64,000 nt of DNA from Nitzschia sp. DOCU1 (lineage: Eukaryota > Bacillariophyta > Bacillariophyceae > Bacillariales > Bacillariaceae): NCBI GenBank assembly GCA_951394045.1, contig OX595985.1, forward strand, positions 3,782,001-3,846,000, read 5' to 3'. Both the position numbers and the translations under genes were made by a program. Each line of letters starts with the position of its first letter. The first letter of the stretch is position 1. Positions 10,079 through 25,826 of this stretch are shown in pieces. Under the pieces are notes generated by a model. The model was not told where the DNA came from and did not search any database. It worked only from the letters and a program-made list of their open reading frames with translations.

Positions 10079-12765
10079 GACATGGCGAAAGGATAGTCAG
10101 GGTTAGTAGGATCGATGTTCATTGGACCAGTGTATTGAAGTCGACCATCAGGTCCAATGCCCAGGTTCCATTTCTCTTCTTCAAGAGGCTCAGTTGTCTG
10201 ATTGATTAAATCGTCAGGAGTATCGAAGTTCTCATATGGGCCAAGGTTGTTCAGTAGGTCATCTCCCCAGTCTAAATCTTCCTCCCGGTCCCATGGTAGA
10301 CAAGGAGCTCTTTCGTTGCCGGCAGCATTCTCTGGCTCCGCTTCCCTTGGCTGGCTATAATAAGGTGGGTCCATAATAATACCATCCTCGTCGGCGGCCC
10401 GGTCGTGAGTGGCGTCTAGTTGGTACACTGGGACCCGTGTCCGGAAGAGCTCAACATCTTCCTGACAAGTGTTGTGGCCCAAAAGGAATGTTGAGCACTG
10501 GACCGACCCATCAAGGAAAAGTGCCAGATGATTCCTGCAGGCCCCAATGCTGCAGTTGGGTTGAGGACAAGCATAATATATAACTTCTTTGCAAAGATCG
10601 GTAGCAAAACCCCAGTTTCTCTGTCCCAAATTCAAGCAACGTTTATCGCAGCAGCAGGAAGAGGGGATAATATCGAGAGGATTGGGCAGCATCACGAGGG
10701 GACAGGCATGGTCTTTGCAGTATACCCTTGTCTGTCCTCCCAAGCACGAAAGATATCTATACATAAGAGTTGCAACAGAAACGGGGAGAAACTTCTTGTA
10801 TACAATCAGAAAGACATCTTGCATTGTCCAGGAACAGCCTCTAGGGGTACGTGCAAAATGAGCACCAGAAGAGGATTGAACCCACCAGTCGGAATGCTTC
10901 TGACCCCCATGACGTGCATATATTATGCCCTCCCAGTCTAGGCTATTCTTTTTGGCTCCAGTACCTAGAGGTGGCCTCCTAGCTACGACCAGCACTGGGA
11001 TCCAATCCGGATTGCTTCCCTGGTGCTCCGGCTGGAATGAAAAACTAGTTCCAGGACGAGTGTACCGCAATATGGCTACCTCGCTGAGACAAGCTTCAGG
11101 GCACCATGGCTCATCCGTGAAGTGGTCTATGTGCTCAGTCGGCCAGTGGAAAATGGGTGGAGAACCTGGTAACACCTTTTGGAGGATGGCGGCGGGGTTC
11201 AACCCGGAGAGATTATACTCTGTCTGCTTAGAACATGCCCCCTTGGTCTTGATCTCACTCCAAACCAAAGACAGAAGGTACCCTTTAGGGTCAGTCGTGG
11301 TTTTTAAAGCAGCAGTAAGAATAGGTATCAGCTCGTCCACGCACATCACGGCTGCTGTTAAAGTCCATAGGTAAAAACTGTGATGATCAACTCGTCGTAC
11401 GTCGCAGAATCGCTCTCCGTAGGAATCATAGGGATGAATGCGAACATACTTAAAAGGCCAAGGAGGAACAAAAGAAACTTGGTGGATCGACACTATAGAG
11501 CCGGCACCGTTGAAGGTGTACTTATCAAGAGTAAGGGGATGCTCGTTGTACACCTCTTCCTGTAATGCGACTGCATCCTCTAAGCCTACGTAAATGGCTC
11601 CACTTAACTCCTTTGCAGCAAAAGCCCCAACATCGGGATATGTTTCTTCTGCACCTTGAATTTTTTGAAGGACACAGTCCTTTGGAAGACGATTCATAGG
11701 ATCACTGTTGGAACACAACGACAAAACGTGGTGTCTGATATCAGGTCTTCCACTGATCGACAAGGCATCTCTTTTCGCTGTCAAGTTGTCTATATCGACG
11801 TATCTCCCATGAGTAGTAACGTAGCAGGAGTCGATGCCGTCGAAACCCCCCTGCATTCGAACTGTCTCAAATGTATCCGAGTACGCATTCCATCTGCCTG
11901 TTCGTATGACCCGAGATCTTGCTTGTAGAGGAGAAAATTGATTAGCATTATTACGGGACGATAAACTGCCAGTTGGGTTCACGGGAACATGAACATAGCG
12001 CACGTTTGTCGTCTTGGCATGTTGTTCGCAACAGAGGACGTACCCACCACTGCTGTTAGCAACGACTTTTGGTGAACATTCGAAGGCCGGATTCAATAGT
12101 ATAAAGGAAGAAGAAGGAAAATCTGGCCGACTAGAGTCCACCCAGCTTCTACCGCTGTTACCCCGAGAAGTAGTCTTGAAACAATAGTTGCCTCGCGAAG
12201 CTAAGATGTCGTCGTATGGTAATAAGCACGTTTCGTGTAGAAACACGGCATCGCCGTAGGGGCAGCGAACTGACGGAAAGCCCAAATGAAGATTCATTTG
12301 TGCCTCGAGTTTATCAAAACGTAGATCAGCGATGGCAGACAAGAAAGTAGCTCGTGCTTCCGAAGCGTCTTCTACCTCAGCAGGAGGGTTGTCGATGGAA
12401 ACCTCCCCGAGAAAATTCTCCCACCACCATCCTCTCCATTTCATTGGTATTAGCTTCCACTTTTCCAGCAGAGGCACTTTGTGCTTTCGGTTTGTATCAT
12501 TCATCTGTAGGGGATGAAGAAAGGACCACACCAATGCAGGCCAAAACGAGGTCTTACAGCCGGGTTTCAAGTACGCGGAGCACATGGAACATAGGTAAAA
12601 CGTAAAGGGCAAATCCCGGTAGTCCACATTGCAATACTTCTTTCTGACGCTGTACCGAAGGGTTTTCTTTTGCACTTCCTCCAAGTTAACATGGCGGCGG
12701 CAACAGTTAATACACTTGTCGTGCTCCGACAAGGTCGGACTGGGATGTGAGGTAGTTAGGATCAT
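10075..12765 (-). pseudogene. Helitron-like Rep, first half (Cys-rich N-terminus)
   Basis: 897 codons from ATG 12765 to the Gypsy-A insertion. The N-terminus has paired cysteines (K-C-I-N-C, then F-Y-L-C-S-M-C) that look zinc-binding. A second Cys/His-rich part lies late in the protein (C-K-D-H-A-C; C-C-C-D-K-R-C). An acidic D/E-rich linker precedes the break. The last native residues read M-S-A; the next native codons are at 4417 downward. The middle is not a family I recognise, but its fusion to the HUH half makes a Helitron/Rep polyprotein the best reading. Without the insertion the gene would exceed 1500 codons. Confidence 0.65.
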
Positions 12766-13007
12766 GGCAAGGGAGTTGTGTGCTTTGGATTAATACGTGT
12801 GTACAGGCAGGTGCCCTCATTGCACAATATCACGGAAGTGCCGCACCGTGCATTGCGCGTGCTATTGCACCCTCGGGATTGCACCCTCCACGATCAACTG
12901 GCAAGGTGAGGGAAACGGTGCAGCCTAACTAGGTATTCCATAGTGTATGCCTAGTCTGTGAATTTTGCCCTCTGAAACTAACTAATATGCTAACCGACGG
13001 CTGCAAT
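12766..13007. other. intergenic, no gene seen
   Basis: Separates the Rep gene from the upstream unknown ORF block on the same strand. It contains a short direct duplication of a GCACCCTC-type phrase and no ORF of note. It could hold the Rep promoter. Confidence 0.5.
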
Positions 13008-15803
13008 TTAAGAAGTTGCCACCGGTTGATAGCTCTCTGACGGATCGCAGCACTCCCTCCACTTAGCTACATAGGCTCCGTGCTCCAAGAAAAACCAGAA
13101 CAGCCGTTGACCTGGTTCAATGCTGTCGTATTTATCCTTGTTGGGACCGACACAATCGCACCATATGCATTCGAACCAGGACCATCGCCTATCTAGGCCA
13201 CAGAAAGCCATCACGAGCCTGCAAAACTTCTCCATTCGGGGATCGAGCACGGTAGAAGTAGAGGTCTGAACCTCTTTGGCAAATTTAGATGCATTGCATG
13301 CAATCTGACACTTGTCAAGATATTCCGCCATCATGCGATATGATCCTAAGTCTGGCACCGGATAAGCCAAGAACCCATTGTGCACATTGTTCTTCAGGAT
13401 GTACCCGACCATGCCAGCATACAATCCCAGGTTCATTCCATAAAAATGACCGATGCCTTCGATGGTTTTTGTCATATCTGCAAGGCATTGCTCAAACTGA
13501 AGCATTGAAATAGCCGCATTGTCCTCCAGGAACCGAAGAAACTTCCTTATGGAACCCGCCGCTTCTTCCAAGACGCTGACATCGGAATACTTCTGGCGAA
13601 GATTTATGGCAGTAGTTCTGCCCCGAGGTTGGGTCCCTCCTTTCCACTTGTCTACTCCGTATTTTCCCTCCATGGCATCGATCATCAACAACAGTAAGTT
13701 GGCGTTAGCAAGATCCGGTGTGCCGGCGAGGGAAGCAAGCTTGGTTAGAAAGCATGGTCCTGCACCAAAAAATGTGTCCCAGTTTGTCATGTAGAGTGCA
13801 AGTAGCAAGAGATGTTCTACTTTGCTCTCCATCCCCACTGACCGAAGAATGCCTAGTGCCTTGTGAATGATGGTCATGCCTTTTGATGCCCATATTTCTT
13901 TGGCATAGCTTCGAGGCACGTGCCACATCTTGGTGAGTACTTCAACAACTCTGCCGTCCTCTATGGCATCATCGGCAGTATCAAATTTCATCTTGAAGGG
14001 TTCAAGGAACGACCCCCCATAGTTGCCAAAACTAAGATCAATTTTTTTTCGATGCGACACAAGAGCATCTTTGAGTTCTGTGCAATGGGACTCGTTGTCT
14101 TGGAAGATTTCCAAAGACTTTCTGGTGTACCCAATAGCATAGAACCGCATCAGACGGGGAGTATCCGAAACAGATGGACCCAAGAACACCCGAGCAAGCA
14201 GCTTGGCCTCTTCCTCCGGCACCTTGTACCTTTCCTGTAGCACAAGGTGGATCGGCTTAGCGTAAAAGAAATGGGAAAAGGTGACACTTCCATCATTCCC
14301 AGGTTTGACCCCATTAAGGAAGTCCCCGTGGCGGTTGGCCATTGGAGCACAGCAGAGATCCCAAACATGGAACCGCTGCCTCTTTGCAGTCAGTTTTTCG
14401 TTGAATTCTTTCGTGAAGTTGTTGTAAATAAAGTCGTCCTGGAGAATGGAATGATTCATGTGTTCTTTCTCCTTGAAACCATCATCCACCACATCTTGAA
14501 TGAAGTCGGTCAGCCTTGCAACCTCGGAAAGAAGCCTAGGGGAAAAGTTGTGCATGTCCTCCAAACCATTCATGTAGCGGGGAATGTCTTTTAGGAATTT
14601 CCACGCCGTTTTGCATTTGTCGGGTTGTGAGGTCGCGTAGTTATGGTTGGCAGCACCAATCGTCACCCTCGTTGGCGCCAATACTGTGCGAAGACCGAAT
14701 GAGTTATCCCGGGTGGCATCAGTTTTCCCGTTTTCCGAAATGTAGTGAAGGATTTGCTCCAAATTAAAAGATCTCTCCATTTCATGTTCCTTGTACCGAG
14801 TTAAGAACTGCTCATGATGAGACCTTGCGACCAGATAGTCTTGAGTCCCTCTGACAACTGGATCATTTTCTGCAAGCCACACATGAGAAACATCCTTTCC
14901 AAAGGTAAGGGACGAGCCAGCAGCAGAACTCAGCACAACGTCATGAGTATTCAGATCTACTTTGCGAAAAAAAATCAAATCCATCGCACCTAATGGAATG
15001 AGAACTCGACCATAGTTCTCTGTGTCGTATCGCAAAATCTGGCATTCCCTATTCTCCCATGAAGACCCCCCTGCCGCGTGTCGGAGATACGAAACAAAAG
15101 CAGGAATCGCGGCTAGCTGATAGTCGGTGAGCACTTTATGTGCTTTGTCCGTGTCGAAGCTGGGGGGAATTGTTGCGTCAACATTCAATATACTTTCATC
15201 CTCCTGGTAGCCGATAGGAAGAACAGGGACCAGACCACAAGTACCCTGCTGCCTATTATTGTCCTCTGGCAAAACGGGTTCGCCCGAAGGCGACGGAGGT
15301 AATAGCGTCGTCCTACCAACAGAATTGGCCACCTTGTCCCCGTTCACAGAAAGTTCTTCATTGTCTTGGGACCTAGCATCTGCTTCTCCCTTTTCCTTGT
15401 CCACTGTTTCGACAACTTCGGGAGGGGCAGCACGAGCAGAATTTATCAATGTAGAGATTTGGGTGCCATGCCACCTTGACTCCCGCAGGGGCAAACATTT
15501 CTTTCTGCGTTTAGGAGAGGGAACTATCTTGACTCCTCCAAGTTCGGAGCCCTTCATCTTGCCCCCGCCTTGCTCCACATCTCCACGAGAAGCGGTAGTA
15601 TCTAGTTTCCTCACGAACTCGAACTCTTCTCTGCGTGCGTACTTCCCAAGCAGAAGCAGCCGCTTGTGTCGCTGCCTTTCTCGACGGAGAAGATGTTGGG
15701 GCGGGTTGTTCTTGAGATAAAGCAAAGACTCCTTGGAATCTTTTGTCAGGTTGTCGCGGCAATTCACAGGATACTTGTATAATGTACTGAAAACAAGAAG
15801 CAT
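13008..15803 (-). CDS. unknown large protein, C-terminal ORF
   Basis: A 931-codon frame. The ATG at 15803 is probably not the true start: an open phase continues upstream to the A8 run at 15817-15824, where it meets the frame of 15764-16591. The N-terminal part is basic and low in complexity (R-R-E-R-Q-R-H-K-R; P-K-R-R-K-K, nuclear-signal-like). The rest is globular, with W- and C-rich segments at the C-terminus (W-F-E-C-I-W-C-D-C). I recognise no family. It lies 242 bp upstream of the Helitron-like Rep gene in the same orientation, so an accessory role in that element is possible; a host gene is equally possible. Confidence 0.6.
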   Translation of the reverse strand: MLLVFSTLYKYPVNCRDNLTKDSKESLLYLKNNPPQHLLRRERQRHKRLLLLGKYARREEFEFVRKLDTTASRGDVEQGGGKMKGSELGGVKIVPSPKRRKKCLPLRESRWHGTQISTLINSARAAPPEVVETVDKEKGEADARSQDNEELSVNGDKVANSVGRTTLLPPSPSGEPVLPEDNNRQQGTCGLVPVLPIGYQEDESILNVDATIPPSFDTDKAHKVLTDYQLAAIPAFVSYLRHAAGGSSWENRECQILRYDTENYGRVLIPLGAMDLIFFRKVDLNTHDVVLSSAAGSSLTFGKDVSHVWLAENDPVVRGTQDYLVARSHHEQFLTRYKEHEMERSFNLEQILHYISENGKTDATRDNSFGLRTVLAPTRVTIGAANHNYATSQPDKCKTAWKFLKDIPRYMNGLEDMHNFSPRLLSEVARLTDFIQDVVDDGFKEKEHMNHSILQDDFIYNNFTKEFNEKLTAKRQRFHVWDLCCAPMANRHGDFLNGVKPGNDGSVTFSHFFYAKPIHLVLQERYKVPEEEAKLLARVFLGPSVSDTPRLMRFYAIGYTRKSLEIFQDNESHCTELKDALVSHRKKIDLSFGNYGGSFLEPFKMKFDTADDAIEDGRVVEVLTKMWHVPRSYAKEIWASKGMTIIHKALGILRSVGMESKVEHLLLLALYMTNWDTFFGAGPCFLTKLASLAGTPDLANANLLLLMIDAMEGKYGVDKWKGGTQPRGRTTAINLRQKYSDVSVLEEAAGSIRKFLRFLEDNAAISMLQFEQCLADMTKTIEGIGHFYGMNLGLYAGMVGYILKNNVHNGFLAYPVPDLGSYRMMAEYLDKCQIACNASKFAKEVQTSTSTVLDPRMEKFCRLVMAFCGLDRRWSWFECIWCDCVGPNKDKYDSIEPGQRLFWFFLEHGAYVAKWRECCDPSESYQPVATS

Positions 15804-16591
15804 ATAAGCGGCAGCATTTTTTTTGTGATACTGCCATTGTAGTACAGATCCACATTGTTCTGGGAGGTTTCGTCAAGAATCTCCACAATCTTGTCTCGTG
15901 CTGCTTCAGGGTCGATATTTTCGGCAGCGCTCTCCAGGCTACCCCTAAACTTCAGCGGATTCGTTTTGCAGTCATGCAGCAAGTCGGCAAGATGAGATTG
16001 TTCCTCTGCTTGAAAATGCACCTTGATCAGACATTCTAGGAGGCGGTAGTGTTCCTTGGCACTAGTAACATCGTGAAAAAACACATAAGAAAATCGCAGC
16101 CAGGGAGTAGGATCGTCACAACATCCTATTGCTTGGTCAGGGTACATGATCCACCCAACCACGTGCATTGTGACCAGATGAATAATCCACGCTTGGTGGA
16201 TTTCCTGGGCAAAAGCCTTGGCTTCTTTTCTGTAGTCAGGACGTTGGGCTTGGGGATTAAAAAGAAGCCTCCCTTCTGCGTCTTTCACGATCACATTTAA
16301 ACACCGCGAGGCGGCATCATTCAAATGTCGCTTCAGCAACAAAAATTTGATCTTTTTGTTGTCTACTTGGTCGTCTTTTGCTGGAGGCACCCACAGTGTA
16401 CTGAAACGGACGGTGAATATGTTCAGCCGCGATCCGTCCTGCAACTCCTTGTATGCGTACAATTGAAGAGAATGAGTCTGTAACGACTCAAGATACTGCA
16501 TTCCAGCTTCGGCACAAAGGATGTAAATGTAGTCGATACTTTTGACAAACAACGATTCTCGCCTGGTTTTGATTTCTTTTGCAACGAACAT
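15764..16591 (-). CDS. unknown large protein, middle ORF
   Basis: 275 codons starting at an ATG directly after the TAG stop (16592-16594) of the upstream ORF and in the same phase, so the two may be one reading frame split by a nonsense codon. The sequence is globular, mostly helical in character (L-L-L-K-R-H-L-N-D-A-A; Y-R-L-L-E-C-L-I-K-V-H), and matches no family known to me. Its last about 20 codons are probably spurious: at the A8 run a one-base shift would lead into the long downstream ORF. Confidence 0.6.
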   Translation of the reverse strand: MFVAKEIKTRRESLFVKSIDYIYILCAEAGMQYLESLQTHSLQLYAYKELQDGSRLNIFTVRFSTLWVPPAKDDQVDNKKIKFLLLKRHLNDAASRCLNVIVKDAEGRLLFNPQAQRPDYRKEAKAFAQEIHQAWIIHLVTMHVVGWIMYPDQAIGCCDDPTPWLRFSYVFFHDVTSAKEHYRLLECLIKVHFQAEEQSHLADLLHDCKTNPLKFRGSLESAAENIDPEAARDKIVEILDETSQNNVDLYYNGSITKKMLPLICFLFSVHYTSIL

Positions 16592-18508
16592 CTAGAGCCA
16601 GATCAGAGATGGCAAAGGGGTTAATTTCTTTGCAACTGGATTGATATACACGATGATGCCACTTCTTTTTACCTGGAAAGGAGTACTTGGTACCCAATCG
16701 GCCCCCATCTCCTGGAGTAAATAGTCCCGAATGAGGGGCGACTTTGCTGTCAATCCACTCAAAGACGTCACATCCCTTGACATTTTGTCGTTGAGACCCA
16801 CCGCAGCATACACTCGTTTCAATTTGCGTTTATTGTGTCCGGGTTCAGCCGCCTTTCCCACAGTGGGACTGCAATCATCGTTGTTGTACCTCGCAAGTAA
16901 ATGGGAAGCATCAACCATCGTCCCATCAGGCATTTCGGTAATTGTAGCAACTTGAGGGTTTAAACGGAAGCCACAGTAAGGCTTGACGACCTCACCAACA
17001 AACGTCCCATCTCCTGCCACTGGTTCCTTGTTCCCCCCGTCTGCGGCCGAAACAGCCTTTTTGCCCTGCTTCTTCTTTCCTCCTTGGTTCAAGCCTTCTG
17101 ACTCATTGTCCTCATTATCGTCTTCATCATCCTGGGCGTCATCGTCACCGCCATTGCTCTTGTTCTTGGCATCATCCATATTCTCGTCCTCATCCATCTC
17201 GCCATCATCGTCCTCGTCCTCCTCGTCGTCCTCGTTATTGTAATCCGGATCTTCTACCTTAGATAATGCAGATAATACACTGGATTCAGCATCGTCCTCT
17301 TCCCCGCTTTCTTCCTCATCTTCCTCGTTATTATCGTCGCTTTCTTCCTCATCGTCCTCGTTATTGTCGTCCTCGTTGTCGTCATCATAGTCATCATGCT
17401 CTTCGTCAACCACTTCTTTATTGTGGTCGTCGTCGGCATCGGCACCGTCATCGTGGCCCCCATTGTCTTCCTCTTCTGCTTCCTTGCCATTGTCATCTTT
17501 ATTTCCAGTCTCTTCCTTGTCCTTGGCTCCAACTTCCGCTTCTTCATTGTCGTCCACTTTCCCTCCTGATCCTGCTTCTTTCCTGTTGTCGTAGCCATTG
17601 TCGTCCTCTTCCTCCCCCGCTTCTTTATTGTTGCCGCCTTTCGCAACCGCTTCTTTGGTATGGTTGGCTTCCTCCCCCGTTTCTTTATCATCCTGGTCGT
17701 CCGGTAGGACTTCTTTGTCTCCGTCGGTGGGGCCCCCATCAAGGTTGCCTCTGGTATCTGCAACCAAAGAGATGCTCCTTGTGCCTAAAGCAGTACCAAC
17801 GGGATTTTCCTTGCTTTCATCCATGTTACTGTCCCAAGGTATAGGACTTATTCCGAAGAAATGCAGAAACAGGGGACTCACGTTTCCTCTGTTGTCAACA
17901 TCATCACTGCTTAAGTCCAAATTACTGTCAATTGCCACCATTGGAATCAGTGGACTAATGTTGCCGTTTGCCCTAATCGTCACATTTTCCCCAGCTACAC
18001 AAGTTGTACTACCGGTTTCATCATTTAGACCAACCACTTCGAGATGATGTAGTTCCTCCTCCATAGGGGTTTTACGGTTTGGGTTGCCCATTACAACTTG
18101 GCCATTTAGGAAGGCCATAGCTAGAAAGGTAGGTGTGGTAATGGCGCGAAAACGTTGCGGCGGATCGGCCTCTGCTAAATCTCTGCCGTGATAGAGATTG
18201 CATAAGCAGGAATCATTTCCCCCAATATTGGCTCTTCCCAGGAAAATGCGATGACCCCCTGGTGCATGCCGGTTGACGGTCAGGCGGTCACGATTACACC
18301 ACTTCAACCCAGCTTGCCTTACCCAGTTGACTCTCATCTTGCATCCTCCCGTTTGGCTGGCCCCAACACGGAGTGACGTCCATAAGGAAAAGGCCATAAG
18401 TAAAAACAAAGATTGATAAACATCATACGATGGATGTATTCCTATGGTGAACAACCGCCCGTGATGTCCATAATTAATACAACAATTGATAAAAAGTCTA
18501 ATAACCAT
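16592..18508 (-). CDS. unknown protein with long acidic central tract
   Basis: 638 codons from ATG 18508 (an ATG near 18337, at M-R-V-N-W-V-R-Q, is another candidate start). About residues 260-470 are almost wholly D/E/N/G, a highly charged disordered tract of the kind seen in chromatin- or histone-binding proteins. It is followed by a basic patch (K-K-K-Q-G-K-K) and a globular end. The function is unknown. The frame ends at a TAG directly followed by the ATG of the next ORF. The acidic tract comes from GAC/GAA/GAT-rich codons that also give fake ORFs in other frames. Confidence 0.6.
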   Translation of the reverse strand: MVIRLFINCCINYGHHGRLFTIGIHPSYDVYQSLFLLMAFSLWTSLRVGASQTGGCKMRVNWVRQAGLKWCNRDRLTVNRHAPGGHRIFLGRANIGGNDSCLCNLYHGRDLAEADPPQRFRAITTPTFLAMAFLNGQVVMGNPNRKTPMEEELHHLEVVGLNDETGSTTCVAGENVTIRANGNISPLIPMVAIDSNLDLSSDDVDNRGNVSPLFLHFFGISPIPWDSNMDESKENPVGTALGTRSISLVADTRGNLDGGPTDGDKEVLPDDQDDKETGEEANHTKEAVAKGGNNKEAGEEEDDNGYDNRKEAGSGGKVDDNEEAEVGAKDKEETGNKDDNGKEAEEEDNGGHDDGADADDDHNKEVVDEEHDDYDDDNEDDNNEDDEEESDDNNEEDEEESGEEDDAESSVLSALSKVEDPDYNNEDDEEDEDDDGEMDEDENMDDAKNKSNGGDDDAQDDEDDNEDNESEGLNQGGKKKQGKKAVSAADGGNKEPVAGDGTFVGEVVKPYCGFRLNPQVATITEMPDGTMVDASHLLARYNNDDCSPTVGKAAEPGHNKRKLKRVYAAVGLNDKMSRDVTSLSGLTAKSPLIRDYLLQEMGADWVPSTPFQVKRSGIIVYINPVAKKLTPLPSLIWL

Positions 18509-18682
18509 TTATGAACCAATTGAATAGCGCAGCTGAATAGAGGTCATTACCAAACGTCACCCAACGTCAGCAGATGTCAGCCAACTTCCAATGGATGACC
18601 CCATCAAAGATTTCGGATTTTACTGCAAACGTCAGACCAGAGGCATGTTGCTTTCAACACAAATCTAAAACGCCATAAAAAG

Positions 18683-19453
18683 ATGAGGAATCGAAGTGTG
18701 TTTTATTTGGGATTCTCCGATGGAGGAATCATTGAGGAATTCCGAGTCAATGAAGATCCATTCGTGCTGAAGTATAACCTGATTCGGAGCTCCGTTGTTA
18801 ATATGACAGGGATAGGAGGACGGCGTTCTGTCCTTGTGATCGTTCAAAACGATGAGATCATTAAACTAACGATCGGTTATATCGCATTCGAACAGAGCAT
18901 TGTTCGCAAGATCTGGGAAGGCAGGTAAGTACCTCATTGCACAAGTATGCCATTGTTGTGTAACGTACTAATGTTTGGGTTATTTCTCGTCTTCTATACT
19001 AGTTTTAATCTTAGCGATGCACCTGAGTTGATGGATAGCGCTGCCTCTGGGAGGGGCCATTACCGTCGTTTGTTACAACGACTCTTTCCCCACAGGCACG
19101 AATTCTTTGACAACTTCGGCTACGTCATGTACGGGGTAAACAACGAGCCTCGACGATTCACCCTATCCTTCGAGAGCCACCCTACGCATCTGTGGCTGTT
19201 TGGAAAATCTGTTGTGTACAGTATTTTACCTGATTGGATAGCCCATTTTGGTGGAACCATCAATGCAGAGGACGAGATGGCAAACATAGAGTACCTCTTG
19301 TTTAGTAGGGAAGGTAAGAACCTGCAACGTTTGGAACCCAGAAAGGATTACGCAAGGTATGTCACTTCTGATGGGTGGACCTATCCTGCTGGAGCTAGGA
19401 CACGCCGAAGTGTGCCAAATTACACTCGAATAGAACATTACACACTAGGATAG
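18683..19453 (+). CDS. small spliced gene, unknown function
   Basis: Two exons: 18683-18924 and 19003-19453, joined across a 78-bp intron (18925-19002). The intron has donor GTAAGT, acceptor CTATACTAG and an internal GTACTAATG resembling a branch site. Splicing keeps the frame and gives 230 residues (242+451 nt = 231 codons with stop). The product has mixed hydrophobic and charged segments, with Phe/His/Arg-rich text such as L-F-P-H-R-H-E-F-F-D-N-F-G-Y. No signal peptide or known motif was seen. It lies divergent from the acidic-tract ORF and 175 bp upstream of the H3-like gene. Confidence 0.6.
18925..19002 (+). other. spliceosomal intron
   Basis: GTAAGT...TACTAG, 78 bp, phase 2, with GTACTAATG about 36 bases before the 3' end. 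Without it the two coding halves lie in different frames. Confidence 0.65.
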
Positions 19454-19628
19454 GATAAATTCAGTATAATCGTTACGGTTGACACACGGACACTATGTAG
19501 TAGCTAATATGGTTATGATAGGAACCGATATGTGAAGCCAGGAACAAACAGCAGCAGTAGCTTATATGATGTCCGTGTCATAAAATTGACACAATGATGA
19601 GATGCCTGCAGTCGAAACACTAAAGACC

Positions 19629-20513
<885 letters not shown>

Positions 20514-20538
20514 CAGTTTTAAAACTCCCGTTTGAAGG

Positions 20539-21158
20539 ATGAAGACCTCCTACTCTAACCACGAGTACGCGAAGAAAGTTGCGTTGCTTCTGACTCAAGC
20601 CGCTCACGTCAACCCTCCGTTGATCCCCTTCCGTCGCGAGAAACCCAAGGACGAAGATGTTCTCCAAGACGATGAGAAGTCCAAGAAGGTCAAGATCAAG
20701 CTAGACCCAACCGATGAGGATTCGGACGAGTTCGAAACGCGTTGCTTTATCTTCGAACAAGGCGACGCCGAACGATGGGTCAAGTGGCGGATGCAGATGG
20801 ACGAGTTGATTCGGGATGTCCCCTTGGACGATGGGGAGAAGAAAATCAAGTATGCGAAAGCGTTGTTGGCTGGAGAGGCAAGGCAAAGGTTCGCAGACAT
20901 CGTTGCCAACCTACGTCACAACATTGACGAGTCGGACGAAGAAGAAGAAGAGACCCCGGACGACACCTTTAACGAGGCGATGCAACGAATGGGGCAGTAC
21001 TACTTCGGCACCGAGCACGCCTACCGCCGCCAGCGAAACTACCTACGCTATCACGTGTTCATGATGGAGATGTCGTTGGCCGACTTCAAGGCCGAACTAC
21101 TCCGTCAGAACAACATGCTACCTTACTTCCCATCCCCGAAGACAAAACGAGCTGCGAG
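20539..21158 (+). pseudogene. Gypsy-B copy 1 gag, N-terminal part
   Basis: Starts at ATG 20539, 25 bp after the LTR. It encodes a capsid-like region (W-V-K-W-R-M-Q-M-D-E-L; Y-Y-F-G-T-E-H-A-Y-R-R-Q) with an acidic E/D stretch. Compared with the copy at 38768 it lacks one G near 21131 (TTCCCATCCCC versus TTCCCGATCCCC). That throws the frame off, while the frame beginning at 21159 carries on the same protein. In intact family members gag and pol are one continuous frame, as the other copies show. Confidence 0.85.
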
Positions 21159-25644
<4,486 letters not shown>

Positions 25645-25826
25645 AAGACCTCCAGAAGGAACTTCGTTTCCGAGCATCGGCAATTTTGGCTCTGCAGGAG
25701 GCTGCCGAAGCCCACCTGATTGCTGTATTCGAGGAGGCTAATCTATGTGCTAGGCATGCCAAACGCCTGACTGTTATAACTAAGGATATACAATTGGCAC
25801 GGCGAATCAGAGGAGAACGAGGATAG
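25645..25826 (+). pseudogene. histone H3 variant, 3' half
   Basis: Begins with the AAGAC duplication and continues the H3 fold in frame: [17 protein letters not shown] (alpha2), [12 protein letters not shown] (loop 2) and [14 protein letters not shown] (alpha3 and end), stop TAG at 25824-25826. Joined with 19629-19895 and one AAGAC removed, it gives 147 residues without a frameshift. The C-terminus is very like canonical H3 (R-R-I-R-G-E-R), while the tail is not. As it stands this allele cannot make a full histone. Confidence 0.88.

Noticed and set aside
16983..18047. Ser-, His- and Leu-rich plus-strand frames
   Set aside because: Antisense shadows of the acidic D/E-rich tract on the minus strand.
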